Position numbers and translations under genes: made by a program. Source: an uncultured Oscillospiraceae bacterium (GTDB lineage: Bacteria > Bacillota > Clostridia > Oscillospirales > Oscillospiraceae). From it: DNA of 6,612 nucleotides. The DNA lies in NCBI GenBank assembly GCA_959022875.1, contig CAUFAM010000063.1:1-6612 (forward strand), in the 5' to 3' direction. The notes beneath the pieces are model-generated. The model was not told the DNA's origin. It made no database searches and saw nothing but the letters and a program-made list of their open reading frames with translations. This document shows, one piece after another, positions 5,181-6,612 of the stretch. Numbering within the stretch: position 1 is the stretch's first letter; each line of letters begins with the position of its first letter.

Positions 5181-6110
5181 ATGTCTCACATCTATACCAG
5201 TGTAGAGCAGCTTATCGGCTCCACGCCCCTGCTGCACCTGACCCGTCTGGAACAGCAGCTGGGCTGGAAGGCTCAGGTACTGGCCAAGCTGGAGTATCTC
5301 AATCCCGCCGGTTCGGCCAAGGACCGCCTGGCGCTCTATATGATCAACGACGCGGAAGCCCGTGGTGTGCTGAAGCCCGGCGGAACCATCATCGAGCCCA
5401 CATCGGGCAACACGGGCATTGGCCTTGCCATGATGGGCGCCGCCCGGGGCTACAAGGTCATTCTCACCATGCCGGACTCCATGAGCGCGGAGCGGCGGGC
5501 CATGCTGGCTGCCTACGGCGCCCAGCTGGTGCTTACTCCTGGAAAGCTTGGCATGCAGGGAGCGGTGGAGAAGGCGGAAGAGCTGAAGGCCTCCATTCCC
5601 GGAAGCTTTATCCCCCAGCAATTTGAAAATCCCATGGGCCCGGAGGCCCATTACCGCACCACCGGCCCGGAAATCTGGAAGGATACCGACGGCAAGGTGG
5701 ACATTTTGGTGGCCGGCGTAGGCACCGGCGGCACCCTTTCCGGGGCGGGCCGCTATCTGAAGGAGCAAAATCCCGCCCTCCAGGTCTTTGCGGTGGAGCC
5801 CGACGCCTCCCCGCTCCTCTCCGGCGGTCAGGCCGGGCCTCACGGCATCCAGGGCATTGGAGCCAACTTTATTCCCAAGGCGCTGGACCGCACCGTCTAT
5901 GACCAGGTCATTCGGGTGACCAACGAAAACGCCTTCCGCATGGGTAAGGAAATCGTCCGGCAAGAGGGTGTGCTGGTGGGCATCTCCTCTGGCGCAGCCC
6001 TGTGGGCAGCCGGAGAGCTGGCTAAGCTGCCGGAACATGCCGGCAAAACCATTGTGGCCATCCTGCCCGATTCGGGAGACCGTTATCTCTCCTCCGAAAT
6101 GTTCCAGTGA
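5181..6110 (+). CDS. cysK: Cysteine synthase (O-acetylserine sulfhydrylase), PLP-dependent
   Basis: The 309-aa product is a fold-type II PLP enzyme that makes L-cysteine from O-acetylserine and sulfide in the cytoplasm. The sequence shows the substrate-end motif IGSTPLL (12-18), the PLP-lysine motif NPAGSAKDR (41-49, Lys47; most relatives have Val where Ala46 is), the acetyl/carboxylate-binding TSGNTG loop (74-79), the QFENP and TTGPEIW segments, the PLP-phosphate loop GVGTGGT (179-185), GIQGIGANFIP, and the C-terminal ILPDSGDRYLS. The length is normal for CysK and there is no CBS or other extra domain. CysM or a cystathionine beta-synthase-like specificity cannot be fully excluded from motifs alone. 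It starts five bases after the SSB-like gene with a ribosome site overlapping that gene's end, so the two are probably co-transcribed. A terminator follows at once. An alternative ATG at 5172 would add three residues. Confidence 0.95.
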   Translation: MSHIYTSVEQLIGSTPLLHLTRLEQQLGWKAQVLAKLEYLNPAGSAKDRLALYMINDAEARGVLKPGGTIIEPTSGNTGIGLAMMGAARGYKVILTMPDSMSAERRAMLAAYGAQLVLTPGKLGMQGAVEKAEELKASIPGSFIPQQFENPMGPEAHYRTTGPEIWKDTDGKVDILVAGVGTGGTLSGAGRYLKEQNPALQVFAVEPDASPLLSGGQAGPHGIQGIGANFIPKALDRTVYDQVIRVTNENAFRMGKEIVRQEGVLVGISSGAALWAAGELAKLPEHAGKTIVAILPDSGDRYLSSEMFQ

Positions 6111-6111
6111 G

Positions 6112-6140
6112 AAAAAAGCCGCCTTAAAAGGCGGCTTTTT
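6112..6140 (+). terminator. Intrinsic terminator after cysK
   Basis: GCCGCC (6118-6123) pairs with GGCGGC (6130-6135) around a TTAAAA loop, flanked by six A on the left and five T on the right. It begins one base after the cysK stop. The A tract on the other side means it could also act on the minus strand. Confidence 0.93.
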
Positions 6141-6203
6141 CGCATATTTTTGTCCGGGACGAAAACACTAGGGATACATCCATTTGTAAAAGGAGGTATC
6201 TCT

Positions 6204-6612
6204 ATGCAACCATCCCGCTTGTTTCGCCGGGCTGCGGTTCCCGTTCTGGCCCTGGCGATGGCGCTCTCTCTGACCCTGCCCGCCTCCGCCTTCTTCTGGA
6301 ACATCAAAAAGGAGGCTTCCGCCCCTCAGGACTTTTCCAAAAATGGCATGATCGGCTCTGTCATCTCGTTCACACCGGAGGAATTTGGTGTAACCGAAAA
6401 CAGCGCGGATCCCCTGGTGCAGATTACCCTAGATGTCCTGCCTGACTCCGGGGCCGGCGTTCTCTGTATGGGCAGTGAACCCCTGGAGGCCGGCTGCGCG
6501 GTGGACGTATCCGCCCTGAACGGTCTGCGCTTCCAGAGCGCCCAGAACCCCACCCTCACCACCACGTCCTTTGCCTTTACCCCCACCTTTGCCTCCGGGC
6601 AGCAGGGCGGGC
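6204..6612 (+). CDS. Secreted protein of unknown function (partial, runs off the right edge)
   Basis: At least 136 residues are present and the frame is still open at the window end. The N-terminus is a textbook Sec signal peptide: RLFRR (5-9), a hydrophobic core (about 11-25), and a likely cleavage at ASA-FF (after residue 29). There is no lipobox cysteine, so it should be released or held by a domain further on. The mature part looks beta-rich; the run LCMGSEPLEAG, then LNGLRFQSA and TSFAFTPTF resembles repeats of the cadherin-like/CSPG type found in large bacterial surface proteins ('small strand, G.pv..G, L.F, tsF.f'). I treat that as a hint, not an assignment. AAAAGGAGGT (6188-6197) is a very strong ribosome site at six bases from ATG. 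The 63 bases between the cysK terminator and the start codon hold no convincing promoter by eye, although TTGTCC at 6150-6155 with GATACA at 6173-6178 is a weak candidate. Confidence 0.8.
   Translation, partial: MQPSRLFRRAAVPVLALAMALSLTLPASAFFWNIKKEASAPQDFSKNGMIGSVISFTPEEFGVTENSADPLVQITLDVLPDSGAGVLCMGSEPLEAGCAVDVSALNGLRFQSAQNPTLTTTSFAFTPTFASGQQGG

Noticed and set aside
5046..6038. Long minus-strand open frame opposite cysK
   Set aside because: It is antisense to a textbook cysteine synthase, has biased composition and no recognisable motifs.
6172..6181. Short dyad GGAT-AC-ATCC before the secreted-protein gene
   Set aside because: Arms of four bases are expected by chance at this length, and there is no clear promoter around it.

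Overview
The window looks like chromosomal DNA from a GC-rich member of the Clostridia. The best guess is a gut Oscillospiraceae-type organism related to Flavonifractor or Intestinimonas. The reasons are strong AGGAGG-type ribosome binding sites on nearly every gene, intrinsic terminators, compact operons, GC-rich codon choice, and an xpaC-telA gene pair of the Firmicutes type. This assignment is inference; no rRNA or other marker gene is present.

Layout. The left edge carries the 5' part of a patatin-like phospholipase gene on the minus strand (1-768), running off the window. A 146-base divergent promoter region (769-914) separates it from a plus-strand operon of five genes (915-4334). The operon encodes an XpaC-family membrane protein, two tiny two-helix membrane proteins (62 and 73 aa), a TelA-family 'toxic anion resistance' protein, and a membrane-anchored TPM-domain protein with a long Arg-Gly-rich tail. 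A clear intrinsic terminator closes it (4376-4405). A second two-gene unit follows: a protein with two tandem SSB-like OB folds (4492-5175) and cysteine synthase (5181-6110), which ends at another strong terminator (6112-6140). The right edge holds the start of a secreted protein of unknown function (6204 onward, truncated).

How the genes fit together. XpaC and TelA are a recurrent pair in Firmicutes (for example xpaC-yaaN in Bacillus subtilis), and their biochemical role is poorly defined. Here they are locked in one transcription unit with a TPM protein and two unrecognised miniature membrane proteins. This suggests an envelope-associated stress or membrane-remodelling complex: XpaC and the small proteins in the membrane, TelA as a cytoplasmic helical partner, and TPM outside the membrane with its RG-rich tail predicted inside. 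The promoter of this operon contains a 6-bp-arm inverted repeat that overlaps its -10 box and is a candidate operator. The two small membrane proteins are the most likely undescribed components. The SSB-like/cysK unit looks functionally unrelated and may be under its own promoter.
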